Part shown: one piece after another, positions 17,558 to 25,339 of the stretch
Layout of the letters: each line of letters starts with the position of its first letter
Numbering within the stretch: position 1 is the stretch's first letter
DNA from: Hyphomicrobiales bacterium
Lineage (GTDB): Bacteria > Pseudomonadota > Alphaproteobacteria > Rhizobiales > Rhizobiaceae
Direction of reading: 5' to 3'
Assembly: GCA_900467185.1 (NCBI GenBank)
Contig: UBPA01000018.1
Coordinates: forward strand, 82,603-146,602
DNA: 64,000 bases
Notes under the pieces: generated by a model
Seen by the model: the letters and a program-made list of their open reading frames with translations, nothing else
The model's database searches: none
What the model was told of the DNA's origin: nothing
Program-made: the position numbers and the translations under genes

Positions 17558-18745
17558 CTACTCGAAGACGATCGACGGCATCTCGCGCGAGGTGTCCGCT
17601 TTGGCGGCGGCGACCTGTTCCCAGACCTTGGTGGCGATGTCGCGGTAGACGGCGGCGACCGGCCCGTCCGGCTCCAGCGCGACCAGCGGCGTCCCCGCGT
17701 CGGACGTCTCGCGGATGGCAATGGTCAGGGGAACCTCGCCGAGGAAGGGTACGCCGATGCGCTCGGCCTCGCTGCGGGCACCGCCATGGCCGAAGATGTC
17801 GTAGCGGGCGCCGGTGTCGGGCGCGATGAAATAGCTCATGTTCTCGACGATGCCGAGCACGGGGACCTCGACCTTGCGGAACATGGCCAGACCCTTGCGC
17901 GCGTCGATCAGCGCGAGATCCTGCGGCGTCGAGACGATGACGGCACCGGCGAGCGGCACCTGCTGCGCCATCGTCAGCTGCGCGTCGCCGGTGCCGGGCG
18001 GCATGTCGACCACGAGCACGTCGAGTTCGCCCCAGGCGACCTCGCGCAGCATCTGCAGCAGTGCCGACTGGATCATCGGGCCGCGCCAGATCATCGCGAC
18101 CTCCTCGTCGACAAGGAAACCCATCGACATGACCTTGAGGCCGTAATTCTCCATCGGCTTGATCATCTTGCCGCCGATCTGCTCCGGCCGGCCGGAGATC
18201 TTCAGGAGCCGCGGCATGGAGGGGCCATAGATATCCGCGTCGAGGATACCGACCTTCAGGCCATTGGCGTGGAGCGCAAGCGCGAGGTTGGCCGAGGTGG
18301 TGGACTTGCCGACGCCGCCCTTGCCCGAGGCGACCGCGATGATGGCGCCGACGCCGGGAATGCCGGCCTTGACGGGCCCGCGCGGCGCGGGATGGGCGTG
18401 TGCGGCGGCGGGGCCGGGTTTCCGACCGGCCGGACCACCGGCGACGGGCGGAGCCGGCGGCCGGGCAGCCGGTGCCCCGGCCTTGCGATCGGCGGTCAGC
18501 GCGACCATGGCGCCCTTGACACCGGGGATGTCCTTGACGACGCGTTCGGCCGCGGCGCGCAGGGGGTCGAGTTCGCGGGCGCGCTCGGCCGGTACGGTGA
18601 TGGAGAAATAGACCTTGGCATCCGAGATGAAGACATCGGAGACGAGGCCGAGATCGACGATATTGCCGTCCAGCTCCGGGCCGCGTACGGCCCTCAGGGC
18701 GTCGAGCACCCTTTCCTTGCTTACCTCGGCGTGATCAGCGGCCAT
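17558..18745 (-). CDS. mrp: Mrp/NBP35-family P-loop ATPase, Fe-S cluster carrier
   Basis: The N-terminal 90 residues form an MIP18/DUF59-type domain (VLDALRAVRGPELDGNIVDLG). A Pro/Ala-rich linker follows, then a deviant Walker A motif ASGKGGVGKSTTSANLALAL near residue 140 and the conserved DADIYGPSMPRLL. Family members such as ApbC bind and transfer Fe-S clusters. The CxxC pair usually found after ENMS is missing here (ENMSYFIAPDTGARYDIFG), so cluster binding must differ or be lost. Length of 395 residues is usual for alphaproteobacteria. Confidence 0.93.
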   Translation of the reverse strand: MAADHAEVSKERVLDALRAVRGPELDGNIVDLGLVSDVFISDAKVYFSITVPAERARELDPLRAAAERVVKDIPGVKGAMVALTADRKAGAPAARPPAPPVAGGPAGRKPGPAAAHAHPAPRGPVKAGIPGVGAIIAVASGKGGVGKSTTSANLALALHANGLKVGILDADIYGPSMPRLLKISGRPEQIGGKMIKPMENYGLKVMSMGFLVDEEVAMIWRGPMIQSALLQMLREVAWGELDVLVVDMPPGTGDAQLTMAQQVPLAGAVIVSTPQDLALIDARKGLAMFRKVEVPVLGIVENMSYFIAPDTGARYDIFGHGGARSEAERIGVPFLGEVPLTIAIRETSDAGTPLVALEPDGPVAAVYRDIATKVWEQVAAAKADTSREMPSIVFE

Positions 18746-19128
18746 CGTCTTTTTCCCTGCGCGACGATGCGCGAGCCGCGCATCTCCTGGGAGCTAGATA
18801 ATCGAGCCGGACCACTTCGCCAATGGAACGATGGGAAAAGATGTCCGAACCCCAAGGTCTCGGCGCTCGAGAATGACAAAGGCCGCCTTTTGCGTCCGTG
18901 TCCGTTCATCCGGGATCACGTCAGCGAAAGACGGCCTTGTTCGCGACCTTCTGGGGCGCAGTTCTTATCGTATGGTCCCCTCTGGACCTTGCCTGAAGAG
19001 AAGCAGGAAGCGTGCCAGTTGGAAAACCCCGTCTGCGGGGCATCGCTCGCCCGAAGGTTGATGGCATCTGCCCATTTCGCGGGCAGAATTTCACGAGATG
19101 CATCTTATTCAGACGCGGGGCCGCCTCG
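18746..19128. other. Intergenic region between mrp and LuxR-type gene
   Basis: No gene is supported in 383 bases. It holds the minus-strand terminator at 19023-19040 and, upstream of mrp, a short palindrome (AAAGGC-C-GCCTTT near 18883). Nothing else is recognised. Confidence 0.5.
19023..19040 (-). terminator. Rho-independent terminator after LuxR-type gene
   Basis: On the minus strand CCCCG, loop CAGA, CGGGG is followed by TTTT. It lies about 90 bases beyond the stop codon of the LuxR-type gene at 19129 and fits the end of the two-gene regulator unit. Confidence 0.6.
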
Positions 19129-19893
19129 TCAGCTGATCAGGCCGAGGCGCATGGCTTTAACGACGGCCTGAACGCGGTTCGTGGCGTCGAGCTTCTTGGC
19201 AACGTGGTTGAGGTAGTGATTGACCGTGTGCTCGGAGAGGCCGAGGATATCGGCGATTTCCGAGCTGGTCTTGCCGGCGGCGGTCCAGTTCAGACACTGG
19301 ATCTCGCGGTCCGACAGATCGACCTTTTCCGTCTCCTGGCCCATGCCGCCGATATCGACCAGCCGATTGTAGACGTGCAGGCAGATCATGTGCAGATCGG
19401 TCATGACCTCGATGGCGAGGTCGGGCTCCCGGCTGAGAAGGACGAACACCGCCCGCCCCCCGGCGGCATCGTGAACGGGGAAAAAATAGGTTTCGCAGAA
19501 ATCCATTTCCTTCACGAGCGTTTCCCGCTCGGGCTGGAAGGCCCCGCCCACATCTCTGCGGCAATCCTCTACGGCCATGCGAAACGGCGTGGTCGTCGTA
19601 CGCAGCATGACGAAGGCCTGGTTCTCGTGCACCGAGCCGCTTTCGTCATAGCGCCGGATGATGTCGTCGGGGACGTTGGAGAGGATGGCGACCTCGGAAT
19701 ATTTCGTCTGGTCGACCGTCGGCATCGTACAGAGGAGAAAGAAGGGAAAGCCTCGCGCCGTCGTGATGCGCGTCATATGGGCGAGCACGTCGTCCCGGCT
19801 TTTCAGCCGGGCAATCTCGGCGATGTCGTTTTCGGACGAATCTGCCGCCCATCCACCCTCCGGCATGGCGGCATTGGGCTTCATGTCCGGCAT
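19129..19893 (-). CDS. LuxR-type regulator with autoinducer-binding-like domain (downstream of pair)
   Basis: Protein of 254 residues. The N-terminal 160 residues resemble the autoinducer-binding fold of LuxR proteins; the C-terminal part is a GerE-type helix-turn-helix (LSDREIQCLNWTAAGKTSSE, then LGLSEHTVNHYLNHVAKKL). Start is ATG 19893 with GGAGG six bases upstream; an earlier GTG at 19914 is less likely. No LuxI synthase is near, so it is a LuxR solo. It shares its architecture with the neighbouring gene at 19991. A similar pair beside mrp and the galactose genes is, from memory, present in Sinorhizobium meliloti. Confidence 0.85.
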   Translation of the reverse strand: MPDMKPNAAMPEGGWAADSSENDIAEIARLKSRDDVLAHMTRITTARGFPFFLLCTMPTVDQTKYSEVAILSNVPDDIIRRYDESGSVHENQAFVMLRTTTTPFRMAVEDCRRDVGGAFQPERETLVKEMDFCETYFFPVHDAAGGRAVFVLLSREPDLAIEVMTDLHMICLHVYNRLVDIGGMGQETEKVDLSDREIQCLNWTAAGKTSSEIADILGLSEHTVNHYLNHVAKKLDATNRVQAVVKAMRLGLIS

Positions 19894-19990
19894 GGAGTGC
19901 CTCCATCCCCCCACCGCAGACCCTCGCGCGGGCCCGCCTTCGCGGGCGCCGCTGCCTGCCTCCTCATCCTGTGCTGCAACGGCACTCGGT

Positions 19991-20722
19991 TCACGTGATC
20001 AACCCAGCCCGCAGAGCCTTGGCGATCGTCTGGACGCGGTTGACCGAGTCCAGCTTTCGGGTCGCACGGTTGAGGTAGTGATTGACGGTATATTCCGACA
20101 GGTTCAGCAGACGTGCCATCTCGACGGTGGTCTTGCCGCTGGCGGCCAGCCGCAGGCATTCGATCTCGCGACGCGACAGCGAGCCGGGTGCGCGCCGCGA
20201 GCCCGACCAGATCTCGCTCAGGCGATTGAAGGCGTGCCCTGCCACGAAGGTCACCACGTTCAGCTCCTGCCGGTTCAGCTCCGGCCGGTCGCCGCCGAAG
20301 GCCACGGCGCTGCGCCGGCCATCGGCATCGTGAACGGGGACGAAAACCATGCGCCCGAAACCCGAACGCGCGAACAGGCCCTTGGCAATCTTCACCGTTC
20401 TGACGAAGGCCAGAGGCGAGGTGTTGTCGATGGTGAAGGGCACGGTGCTGATCCGCAGCTGCTCGAACACCGGACTTGTCTTCAACAGGCCCAGCGCATC
20501 GTATTGCCGAACGATCTCCATCGGCCAGTTCGTCATCATGACAAGCTTGCCCAGCGACGAGACCGACCGGGATGGCAGGGACAGGACGGCGAAGCCCTGG
20601 AACGCATAGAGCTCGCAGATGCTCTCGAACAAGCTGCGCACATCGCTTTCCTCATCCAGGTTGCCGATCCTCCAGCTGTTGCCGGAAACGACAATTTCGG
20701 GCGAGACGCTCCTCGAACCCAT
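19991..20722 (-). CDS. LuxR-type regulator with autoinducer-binding-like domain (upstream of pair)
   Basis: Protein of 243 residues with the same layout as the next gene: a sensor-like N-terminal domain and a C-terminal helix-turn-helix (LSRREIECLRLAASGKTTVE, then NLSEYTVNHYLNRATRKLD). The two C-terminal halves are close enough to indicate tandem duplication. Start is ATG 20722, with AGGA six bases upstream; an in-frame ATG at 20728 overlaps that site. No cognate synthase gene is visible and the ligand is unknown. Confidence 0.85.
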   Translation of the reverse strand: MGSRSVSPEIVVSGNSWRIGNLDEESDVRSLFESICELYAFQGFAVLSLPSRSVSSLGKLVMMTNWPMEIVRQYDALGLLKTSPVFEQLRISTVPFTIDNTSPLAFVRTVKIAKGLFARSGFGRMVFVPVHDADGRRSAVAFGGDRPELNRQELNVVTFVAGHAFNRLSEIWSGSRRAPGSLSRREIECLRLAASGKTTVEMARLLNLSEYTVNHYLNRATRKLDSVNRVQTIAKALRAGLIT

Positions 20723-20910
20723 GAACATTCCTTTGAGTGATTACGATTGCCGCGGCGAAGTCCAACAACGTGATTGAAGCACGTTCCACCATCTGAAACG
20801 ATTCCGGTGGGCTTTTTTGCCAGATCCGCTGTCATTCCACTATAAATAAAGTCCGTGTGGCGTCTAGCACCACTTAGCAATTGGTCTGATAAATACACAA
20901 GACCGATGTG

Positions 20911-21771
20911 CTACCTGTCCGGCATCGACACGGGACAGAGACCGACAGCCGCATCGTGCGAAATGGCATTCGCCGCGTCCCTGACCAGTCCCGACCATGC
21001 CTCCAGCTGACCGATCGTCACGCGATAGGCCGGCCCGGTGACGGAGATACCGCCCACGATTCCACGGCTTTCGCCTGCTTCGTCGCCTGTTGCGACCGGC
21101 GCGGCGACGCAGCGGATTTCCACTTCATGTTCCTCCGCGTCGATGGCGTAGCCGCGTCCGCGGATGCGGTCGAGGTCGGCAACCAGGGCGCCGCGCGACC
21201 GATGCGTATTGGCCGTAAAGGGGTAATAGACGATGCGCGCGAGGCGATCATCCAGCCGCGCAGGCGGCAATACGGATAGTGCAGCCTTACCCAATCCCGT
21301 GCAATAGGCCGGCGAAACCCGGCCGATCTGACTCTCCATCCGAACCGTCTGGCGGCTTTCCACCTTGTCGAGATAGATGATCTCGGTATTGCGCAGGACG
21401 CCCAGATGAACCGTTTCGCCTGTTTCCGCATGAAGACGATCGAGATGCGGCCGGGCGATTCGTCTGAGGTCGTTGCGCGACCATGCCCGATGCGCAAAGG
21501 ACAGCAACCGCAGGCCCGGCTCGTAGGCGAGGTCCGCACGCTGGAACAGCAGGCCTTCATCGACCAGATGCGACAGATGCCGATGCAGCGTGCCGCGCGG
21601 CTGGCGCGTGAGCGCATGAATATCGGTGAAGCGCAGCGGCCTGTCCGCGTTGACCACGAGCTCGAGCACGGCCATCGCCTTTCCCAGCGTTCCCGTATCC
21701 GCCGTGGACTCAGCCGCCACGCGGTTGCCCGCATGGTTCGTCGTGCTGCCGTCGCTGGTCGATGTCGCCAC
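20911..21771 (-). CDS. IclR-family regulator, probable controller of galactonate operon
   Basis: Protein of 286 residues. A winged helix near residues 30-90 (TLGKAMAVLELVVNADRPLR, with PRGTLHRHLSHLVDEG as recognition helix) is followed by the IclR effector domain (GKAALSVLPPARLDD, GISVTGPAYR). The frame extends far upstream; I start at GTG 21771 because it gives the usual family length, but the start is uncertain. It is divergent from the sugar dehydrogenase-dgoKA operon, with a palindrome between the two, so it most likely senses an intermediate of that pathway. Confidence 0.85.
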   Translation of the reverse strand: MATSTSDGSTTNHAGNRVAAESTADTGTLGKAMAVLELVVNADRPLRFTDIHALTRQPRGTLHRHLSHLVDEGLLFQRADLAYEPGLRLLSFAHRAWSRNDLRRIARPHLDRLHAETGETVHLGVLRNTEIIYLDKVESRQTVRMESQIGRVSPAYCTGLGKAALSVLPPARLDDRLARIVYYPFTANTHRSRGALVADLDRIRGRGYAIDAEEHEVEIRCVAAPVATGDEAGESRGIVGGISVTGPAYRVTIGQLEAWSGLVRDAANAISHDAAVGLCPVSMPDR

Positions 21772-21914
21772 TCTGCCGTCTCTCGCCCCCCGGTCCCACC
21801 GGTGGTTCTGCACCCTGCTTCGTGCCCTGATCCGTCCCCGGCGCCTTGGTGCCCCGCACCTTTCCGCCTTGACACCCAGCCACGATGTGGCCGATATTCC
21901 ATATAATAAACGAT

Positions 21915-21933
21915 TGTTCCGAATATTGGAACA
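21915..21933. promoter_or_regulatory. Candidate operator of the IclR-type regulator
   Basis: TGTTCC-GAATATT-GGAACA, six-base inverted arms around a seven-base AT-rich centre. It lies midway between the divergent IclR gene and the sugar-catabolic operon, 41 bases before the first operon gene. Position and symmetry fit a regulator dimer site; the binding protein is inferred. Confidence 0.5.
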
Positions 21934-21973
21934 CAAAACTGAAATGTCTGCCTGGAGGGAGGGCGTCGACAGC

Positions 21974-22744
21974 ATGCCGGGCCCTTCTGCAATGTTTCCG
22001 GATCTCGCAGATCGTGGCGTTCTCATTACCGGTGGAGCCTCAGGCATCGGCGCAGCCTTGGTCGAAGGTTTCGTTCGCCAGGGTGCGCGGGTCGCGTATA
22101 TCGACATCAACGCAGATATGGCGGCGGAAGTTTCATCGCGCCTGAAAGACGTCGGACGGCATGCGCCGCTCTTCATCGAGGCAGACCTTCGGGACGTCGC
22201 CGGCATCCCCGCGCTCGTCGATCGCGCGGCGGACGCGCTGGGTGGCCTGAAGGTGCTCGTCAACAATGCGGCCCGCGACGACCGTCAGGTCTTCGGCACG
22301 ATCACCGAAGCCGGCTGGGACGGAAACCTCGACATCAATCTCAAGCCCGTCTTCTTCATGAGCCAGGCAGCCGCGCCCTATCTCACAGCCGATAGTGGCG
22401 GTTCCATCGTCAATTTCTCCTCGATCGCCTATCTCCTCAATATGGGCGACATCCCGGCCTATGCGACAGCGAAGGCCGGGATCGTCGGCCTGACGAAGTC
22501 GCTTGCCGGTGCGCTCGGCCCCTCCGGCGTGCGCGTCAACGCGCTGTTGCCGGGCATGGTGGTGACCGAGCGGCAAAAGGCGCTGTGGCTGACGGACGAC
22601 AGCATCGAGGCGATGCGCCGGCGGCAATGCCTTCCCGAAACGCTTTATGCCGACGACCTCGTCGGCCCCTGCCTCTTCCTCGCCTCCGACTGTTCGGCGC
22701 GGATGACGGCCCAGACGATGATCATCGACGGAGGTGTCTTGTGA
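21974..22744 (+). CDS. SDR-family sugar dehydrogenase (galactose dehydrogenase-like)
   Basis: Classical short-chain dehydrogenase of 256 residues: TGGASGIGAALVEGF binds NAD(P), NNAA is near residue 88, and YATAK is the catalytic Tyr-x-x-x-Lys. As first gene of the dgo-type operon it probably oxidises an aldose such as D-galactose to its lactone; an alternative substrate such as L-arabinose or D-fucose cannot be excluded. Start is taken as ATG 21974; ATG 21943 and 21992 are possible. Its stop overlaps the GTG of dgoK. Confidence 0.82.
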   Translation: MPGPSAMFPDLADRGVLITGGASGIGAALVEGFVRQGARVAYIDINADMAAEVSSRLKDVGRHAPLFIEADLRDVAGIPALVDRAADALGGLKVLVNNAARDDRQVFGTITEAGWDGNLDINLKPVFFMSQAAAPYLTADSGGSIVNFSSIAYLLNMGDIPAYATAKAGIVGLTKSLAGALGPSGVRVNALLPGMVVTERQKALWLTDDSIEAMRRRQCLPETLYADDLVGPCLFLASDCSARMTAQTMIIDGGVL

Positions 22745-23682
22745 CGACAACGGTAGGCCATGCGGCGGCACGCTATGCGGCGGCGGATTGGGGAACGTCG
22801 AGTTTCCGGATCTGGCTGATCGGCGAGACGGGCGAGGCCCTTTGCGAGCGCCGCAGCGCCGAGGGCATGACGACGGCGGCAAAGACCGGGTTTTCCCCGG
22901 TGCTGGAACAGCATCTGGAGGCCATGGGCGCCGCCGCCACGCTGCCGGTCGTGATCTGCGGCATGGCCGGGGCGCGGCAGGGCTGGGTGGAAGCAGGCTA
23001 TCTCGATACGCCGGCCGCCCTCTCCGACATCGTCCGCCATGCCGTCGTCGTGCCCGATGACCGGCGCGACATCCGCATCCTGCCGGGGCTCGCCCAGCGC
23101 GATGCGGCCAGCCCTGACGTGATGCGCGGCGAGGAAACGCAGCTGCTCGGCAGCGTCGGCGCGCTGTCCGGCACGCGGCTCGTCTGCATGCCGGGCACGC
23201 ACAGCAAATGGGTGCGGGTTGCCGACGGCAAGGTCGAGCGGTTCTCGACCTTCATGAGCGGCGAGCTGTTCGACGTCGTGTCACGGCACTCGATCCTCAG
23301 CCATGCGGTGGCCGATGCCGGTGCCTTCGACGGGACCCATCCGGCCTTCGTCGCGGCCGTCGCCGAGGCGATGGCGAACCCAGCCATGGCGACCAATCTG
23401 CTCTTTACCGTCCGCTCCGGCCAGCTGCTGCACGGGCACGGCGCGACCGAGGCGAAGGCCCGTCTGTCCGGGCTGATGATCGGCCTGGAGATCGCGGGGG
23501 CTGCGACCATGACGGCCGACGCCCAGACACCGGTCAGCCTCGTCGCCTCCGGCCCGCTTGCCGGGCTCTACACGCAGGCACTCACGGCTGCCGGGCTTCA
23601 CAGCACGCTCGTCGATGCCGACGAGGCCGTTCGCGACGGGCTGGCGGCGGCTGCCAGGGCGCTCTGGCCGGCCTCCGTCTAA
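22741..23682 (+). CDS. dgoK: 2-dehydro-3-deoxygalactonokinase
   Basis: Phosphorylates 2-dehydro-3-deoxygalactonate in D-galactonate breakdown. The N-terminal AADWGTSSFRIWL is the family's ATP-binding signature, and GMAGARQGWVEAGYL and MPGTHSKWV are further conserved DgoK segments. Length is 313 residues. The start is GTG 22741, overlapping the stop of the dehydrogenase gene by four bases with GGAGG upstream, which implies translational coupling. Confidence 0.93.
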   Translation: MTTTVGHAAARYAAADWGTSSFRIWLIGETGEALCERRSAEGMTTAAKTGFSPVLEQHLEAMGAAATLPVVICGMAGARQGWVEAGYLDTPAALSDIVRHAVVVPDDRRDIRILPGLAQRDAASPDVMRGEETQLLGSVGALSGTRLVCMPGTHSKWVRVADGKVERFSTFMSGELFDVVSRHSILSHAVADAGAFDGTHPAFVAAVAEAMANPAMATNLLFTVRSGQLLHGHGATEAKARLSGLMIGLEIAGAATMTADAQTPVSLVASGPLAGLYTQALTAAGLHSTLVDADEAVRDGLAAAARALWPASV

Positions 23683-23714
23683 CCCCTCTCTGCCGTTTCA
23701 AGAAAGACGAGATC

Positions 23715-24353
23715 ATGACACGCGTTCCCTTCCCCACCATGAAATATCCGCTGATCGCCATCCTGCGCGGGCTGAAGCCCGAGGAGTCGGAGGCGGCGAT
23801 TTCGGCGCTGGTCGAGGCCGAATTCACGGCCATCGAAATTCCGCTGAACTCGCCGGATCCGTTCCGCTCGATCGAGATCGCTGTGAAGACGGCGCCGGCC
23901 AACTGCCTGATCGGCGCCGGCACGGTGCTGACCAAGGACCAGGTCGAGCGGCTGGAGCAGGCCGGCGGCCGGCTGTTCGTCAGCCCGAATGTCGACGTGG
24001 ACGTCATCGCGCATGCGGCTTCCAAGGGCATGGTGACCATGCCGGGCGTGTTCACGCCGACGGAAGCGCTGGCGGCGGCGGCGGCCGGCGCGACGGGGCT
24101 CAAGTTCTTTCCGGCGAGCGTGCTCGGCGCGTCCGGCATTTCGGCCATCCGCGCCGTGCTGCCGACCGATCTGGAGATCGCGGCCGTCGGCGGCGTCTCG
24201 GAAGCCAATTTCGCGGAATATGCCAAGATCGGCGTCAAGAGCTTCGGGCTCGGATCCAGCATCTACAAGGTCGGCATGAGCGCCGCCGAGATCGGCGACC
24301 GCGCCCGCATCACAACCAAGGCCTATGACGCCGTCTATGGAGCGTCCGCATGA
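23715..24353 (+). CDS. dgoA: 2-dehydro-3-deoxy-6-phosphogalactonate aldolase
   Basis: KDPG/KDPGal aldolase of 212 residues that splits the phosphorylated acid into pyruvate and glyceraldehyde-3-phosphate. The Schiff-base lysine is in TGLKFFPAS near residue 127, and the general-base glutamate is in AIEIPLNSP near residue 42. Placement right after dgoK supports the galactonate-specific assignment over the Entner-Doudoroff one. Its stop codon overlaps the start of the lactonase gene (ATGA). Confidence 0.93.
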   Translation: MTRVPFPTMKYPLIAILRGLKPEESEAAISALVEAEFTAIEIPLNSPDPFRSIEIAVKTAPANCLIGAGTVLTKDQVERLEQAGGRLFVSPNVDVDVIAHAASKGMVTMPGVFTPTEALAAAAAGATGLKFFPASVLGASGISAIRAVLPTDLEIAAVGGVSEANFAEYAKIGVKSFGLGSSIYKVGMSAAEIGDRARITTKAYDAVYGASA

Positions 24354-25222
24354 GTGCCAACGCGAAAATCGTCAGCGACAATCCCTCGGAGCTCGGCGAA
24401 GGCCCGGTCTACGATCCCTCGACCGGCACCGTCTGGTGGTTCAACATCGTCGGGCGCGAGCTGCACGGGCTGCATCTCGACAGCCAGGCCAAGAGCGTCC
24501 AGCCGCTGAACTTCCTCGCCAGCGTCATGGCGCTGGTGGATGGGGAACGGCAGCTGATCGCCAGCGACCAGGGCCTTTTCCTGCGCGATGCCGAGACCGG
24601 CGCCTTCGAGACCTATGCCGAGATCGAGGACAAGCCGGGCAACCGCACGAATGACGGGCGCGTGCATGCCTCGGGCGCCCTCTGGATCAGCACGATGGGC
24701 CGGAGCGCGGAGACGAACGCCGGCGCGATCTACCACGTCGCCCGGGGCAAGGTGACGCGCATCGTCAGCGATATCACCATTCCGAACGGCATCTGTTTCT
24801 CGCCGGATGGCCGCATCGGCTACTACTCCGACACGGCGCTGAACCGCTTCATGCGCGTGGCGCTCGATCCCGCAACGGGTCTGCCGACCGGCGAGCCGGT
24901 GCTGATGGTCGAGGAGCCGGAAAGCGAAGGCGGGTTCGACGGTGCGGTCTGCGATGCCGAAGGGCTGATCTGGGCCGCCCGCTGGGGCGCTTCCGCCATC
25001 GACGTCTACTCGCCCGAGGGCAAGCGTCTTGCGCGGCATACCGTGCCGGTGTCGCAGCCGAGCTGCCCGGCCTTTGTCGGACGCAGTGCCGACCGTGTGC
25101 TCTTCACCTCGGCCTGGCAGGGACTGGACGAGGCAGGCCGCTCGAAAGACCCGGATGCCGGCAAGACCTTCCTGCTCGACATCGACGTGAAAGGCCGGTT
25201 CGAGCCCGTCTACGTGCTCTGA
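24350..25222 (+). CDS. SMP-30/gluconolactonase-family sugar lactonase
   Basis: Six-bladed beta-propeller lactonase of 290 residues. The N-terminal ELGEGPVYD carries the metal-binding glutamate, TNDGRVHASG the central Asn-Asp, and SDTALNRF and FDGAVCDAEG the further metal ligands. In this operon it should hydrolyse the aldonolactone made by the dehydrogenase, giving galactonate or a related acid. It is coupled to dgoA by a four-base overlap. Confidence 0.9.
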   Translation: MSANAKIVSDNPSELGEGPVYDPSTGTVWWFNIVGRELHGLHLDSQAKSVQPLNFLASVMALVDGERQLIASDQGLFLRDAETGAFETYAEIEDKPGNRTNDGRVHASGALWISTMGRSAETNAGAIYHVARGKVTRIVSDITIPNGICFSPDGRIGYYSDTALNRFMRVALDPATGLPTGEPVLMVEEPESEGGFDGAVCDAEGLIWAARWGASAIDVYSPEGKRLARHTVPVSQPSCPAFVGRSADRVLFTSAWQGLDEAGRSKDPDAGKTFLLDIDVKGRFEPVYVL

Positions 25223-25339
25223 TCGCCGTTGCCGATCGCGCGTCCCGGGAGGAGAGCGTCATCGGCGATTTACAGTCGAAACGGTAAAAAGTATGATTAT
25301 TGGTGAACGGCCGAAGCGCCGCGCCAAAGGGAGGTTTCC

